Positions 5,997-7,397 of a stretch of 7,397 nt of DNA are shown here, one piece after another. The stretch spans positions 1 through 7,397 of the forward strand of contig CAMOVS010000054.1 of NCBI GenBank assembly GCA_946627575.1. The letters are read 5' to 3'. How positions within the stretch are numbered: position 1 is the stretch's first letter; every line of letters begins with the position of its first letter. The position numbers and the translations under genes are program-made. This stretch comes from an uncultured Lachnospiraceae bacterium (lineage in GTDB: Bacteria; Bacillota; Clostridia; Lachnospirales; Lachnospiraceae). The notes under the pieces are model-generated. The model worked only from the letters and a program-made list of their open reading frames with translations, was not told the DNA's origin and did no database searches.

Positions 5997-6146
5997 TTAT
6001 TTCTTCTCAGACTTCTTCAATTCTTCCACTAATTCTTCCACCAGATCGGTAATGTCTTTATAATCATCATCAAAGAGGTCGTTTGCTCCCACATCCACTC
6101 CAAGGGCCGGTTTGAATTTCTTTAATTCCTGATCAAAATCTACCAT
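5997..6146 (-). CDS. Small acidic protein between folC and the TPR gene
   Basis: A 49-aa ORF (50 aa if the preceding ATG at 6149 is used) that fills the gap between folC and the TPR gene. The two ATGs are adjacent. The first overlaps the folC stop as ATGA, the second as TGATG. GAGG on the minus strand lies four bases from the first and seven from the second, so I favour the second (MVDFDQEL...). The protein is strongly acidic, with a D-rich centre (DLFDDDYKD) and a likely amphipathic C-terminal helix (ITDLVEELVEELKKSEKK). There is no signal peptide, membrane segment or cysteine. Codon use resembles the neighbours, and the tight spacing on both sides indicates translational coupling within one operon. 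I do not recognise the family. It may be a helical partner of a neighbouring product, but nothing in the sequence proves that. Confidence 0.75.
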   Translation of the reverse strand: MVDFDQELKKFKPALGVDVGANDLFDDDYKDITDLVEELVEELKKSEKK

Positions 6147-7397
6147 CATTTTTCCTCACTTTCTATTAACTGAACTCTCTGCAGAATCTCTCCAACCAGG
6201 TGAAGAGAACCTGTACAGAGAAGATATTCATCGATATTCATTTCTTCTCGGGCGGCATCAAAGGCCGCAGCTGCATCCGGCCACAAAGAAAGTCCTCTGA
6301 AGGAATGCTCTTTAAACAGCCGGGCAAGATCCCGGGATGAAGCGCCCCTCCTGTCATGAAGGCCGGCTACATAGGTTCGGACAAAAGGAAAGTCCGCAAG
6401 AAGATCAATCATCTGCCGGTAATCCTTGTCCTCATAGACAGAGAAAAGCAGACTCCAGCTTCCTCCCCGCGTTGACAGGTCATCCAGAATGACGCGAATA
6501 GCCCCGGGATTGTGAGCTCCGTCAACATAGATCCGTGGCAGGATCTCCTGCATACGCCCGGGCCAGTGCATAGCCATAAGCCCCTGACCAATCCTATCAT
6601 CTGTCAGACCGGGAAGAAGGGTTCTCACAGCCATTGCCGCCAGGCTGCCGTTAAATGCCTGAAAACCTGCCATACCGGGAATCCGGAATATACTGAATTT
6701 ATAATAGCTGTTGTCTATTGAAAAATCAATGTAATTCTCACATTTTTTTAAAATATGGACATCTCCGGAATGAAGGACGTACAAAGGAACTCCTTTTTCT
6801 TCCGCAGCCTGGCGGATTGGGGCTATGGCCCCGCTGCCATCATCGATCGCTATGGCTGGAACACCCGGCTTCAGAATGCCGGCCTTCTCTTTTGCGATCT
6901 CCTGTATGGTCTCCCCCAAAATGCCTGTATGATCCAGGCTGATGGAAGTAATAATGCAAAGAAGCGGACAAGACAAAACGGTAGGATCCAGCCTTCCTCC
7001 CAGACCCGTTTCCAGGATCAGATAGTCCGGCTTTTCCTCCCGGAAGACCAGGAGGGCCAGAAGAAAAAGGAGCTCAAAGAAAGCCAGCCTCTTGAGCCCA
7101 TCATCAGCCTCCCCGCGGTCAGCCTCCTCCACAGCTGCCAGTTGCCGCCAGGCCCGGACCAGCTTCTTCCGGGACACCGGACGGCCGCAGATTCTGAATC
7201 TCTCCCGCACCGTCAGCAAATGAGGGGACGTAAACATCCCGGTACGATAACCGGCCTCAGAAAGGATCGACTCCACAAAGGCACAGACCGACCCTTTTCC
7301 GTTGGTTCCGGCAACATGAATCACCCGGAGATCCCTCTCCGGGTGATTGAATCTGTCCAAATAGCGTCTGAGGTTCTCAAGATCCCCGGGAAAAGGG
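6146..7397 (-). CDS. folC: Bifunctional folylpolyglutamate synthase / dihydrofolate synthase, 5' end outside window
   Basis: An ATP-dependent cytoplasmic Mur-ligase-type enzyme that adds L-glutamate to dihydropteroate and to tetrahydrofolates, making and retaining cellular folate. 416 residues are visible and the frame is open to the right edge. The stretch upstream of the P-loop (PFPGDLENLRRYLDRF) fits the family's usual N-terminal lead-in, so the true start lies outside and probably only a few tens of residues are missing. Counting from the first complete codon: P-loop GTNGKGS 30-36; FTSPHL 55-60; ETGLGGRLDPT 129-139; SLDHTGILG 153-161; KEKAGI 170-175, which may hold the carbamylated lysine; WPGRM 278-282; DGAHNP 292-297; and the C-terminal TGSLHLVGE. 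No expected motif is missing. The TGA stop overlaps the start of the small acidic ORF. A short AT-rich island lies mid-gene. Confidence 0.95.
   Translation of the reverse strand, partial: PFPGDLENLRRYLDRFNHPERDLRVIHVAGTNGKGSVCAFVESILSEAGYRTGMFTSPHLLTVRERFRICGRPVSRKKLVRAWRQLAAVEEADRGEADDGLKRLAFFELLFLLALLVFREEKPDYLILETGLGGRLDPTVLSCPLLCIITSISLDHTGILGETIQEIAKEKAGILKPGVPAIAIDDGSGAIAPIRQAAEEKGVPLYVLHSGDVHILKKCENYIDFSIDNSYYKFSIFRIPGMAGFQAFNGSLAAMAVRTLLPGLTDDRIGQGLMAMHWPGRMQEILPRIYVDGAHNPGAIRVILDDLSTRGGSWSLLFSVYEDKDYRQMIDLLADFPFVRTYVAGLHDRRGASSRDLARLFKEHSFRGLSLWPDAAAAFDAAREEMNIDEYLLCTGSLHLVGEILQRVQLIESEEK
6701..6729 (-). promoter_or_regulatory. Possible internal promoter inside folC
   Basis: On the minus strand TTGATT (6724-6729, four of six bases to consensus) and TATTAT (6701-6706, five of six) are exactly 17 bp apart. 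They lie inside an AT-rich island of an otherwise GC-richer gene. If active, it would transcribe the end of folC, the small acidic ORF and the TPR gene. It may equally be a chance match within codons for Ile, Asn, Tyr and Phe. Confidence 0.3.
7319..7348 (-). repeat. Perfect 12-bp inverted repeat within the folC coding region
   Basis: AATCACCCGGAG and CTCCGGGTGATT flank a 6-nt loop and would form a GC-rich hairpin in the folC mRNA shortly before the P-loop codons. No T-run follows on either strand, so it is not an intrinsic terminator. The codons encode NHPERDLRVI, which is ordinary for this part of FolC. Confidence 0.7.

Noticed and set aside
4931..6052. A 373-codon open frame on the plus strand opposite the TPR gene
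   Set aside because: It is antisense to the zinc-ribbon/TPR gene and to part of the small acidic ORF, and I recognise no domain in its translation. The minus-strand frames have good RBSs and coherent domains.
7358..7360. TTG as the start codon of folC
   Set aside because: The frame stays open upstream to the window edge and encodes residues expected before the FolC P-loop, so the TTG is internal and the gene is simply cut.

Overview
The window looks like chromosomal DNA from a Gram-positive anaerobe of the Bacillota, most likely a clostridial (Lachnospiraceae-like) species. This is inferred from the strong AGGAGG-type ribosome binding sites, a class A penicillin-binding protein with a clostridial-style cysteine-bearing C-terminal extension, a secreted YkuD transpeptidase with an FHS/SMGCVR active site, and a zinc-ribbon/TPR membrane protein beside folC. 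Base composition is fairly even, with no sign of a phage, transposon, CRISPR array, tRNA or rRNA.

Layout. (1) 1-977, minus strand: a secreted L,D-transpeptidase whose C-terminal end runs off the left edge. (2) 978-1319: a divergent intergenic region with an AT-rich promoter region for the transpeptidase and a good extended -10 promoter for the rightward genes. (3) 1320-4365, plus strand: a two-gene unit made of a small glyoxalase/VOC-fold metalloenzyme and, 34 nt further on, a bifunctional class A PBP (glycosyltransferase plus transpeptidase). (4) 4380-4413: a 15-bp perfect hairpin with T-rich flanks on both strands, which should stop both the PBP transcript and the convergent operon. (5) 4493-7397, minus strand: an operon read folC (5' end outside the window), then a 49-50 aa acidic protein whose start overlaps the folC stop, then a membrane-anchored zinc-ribbon/TPR/coiled-coil protein ending in an acidic Ser/Glu repeat.

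How the genes fit together. Two peptidoglycan cross-linking enzymes of different chemistry (3-3 L,D-transpeptidation and 4-3 D,D-transpeptidation with glycan polymerisation) lie within 4.4 kb, separated only by the VOC gene. The TPR protein converges on the PBP gene. Its predicted extracellular half (coiled coil followed by TPR-like helices) recalls the E. coli PBP1B regulator CpoB, so a role in envelope assembly is a reasonable but untested idea. FolC makes dihydrofolate and polyglutamylated folates and is probably only a genomic neighbour.

The least described elements are the small acidic protein between folC and the TPR gene, the TPR protein itself, the duplicated cysteine module of the PBP, and the histone-like Lys/Ala tail of the L,D-transpeptidase.
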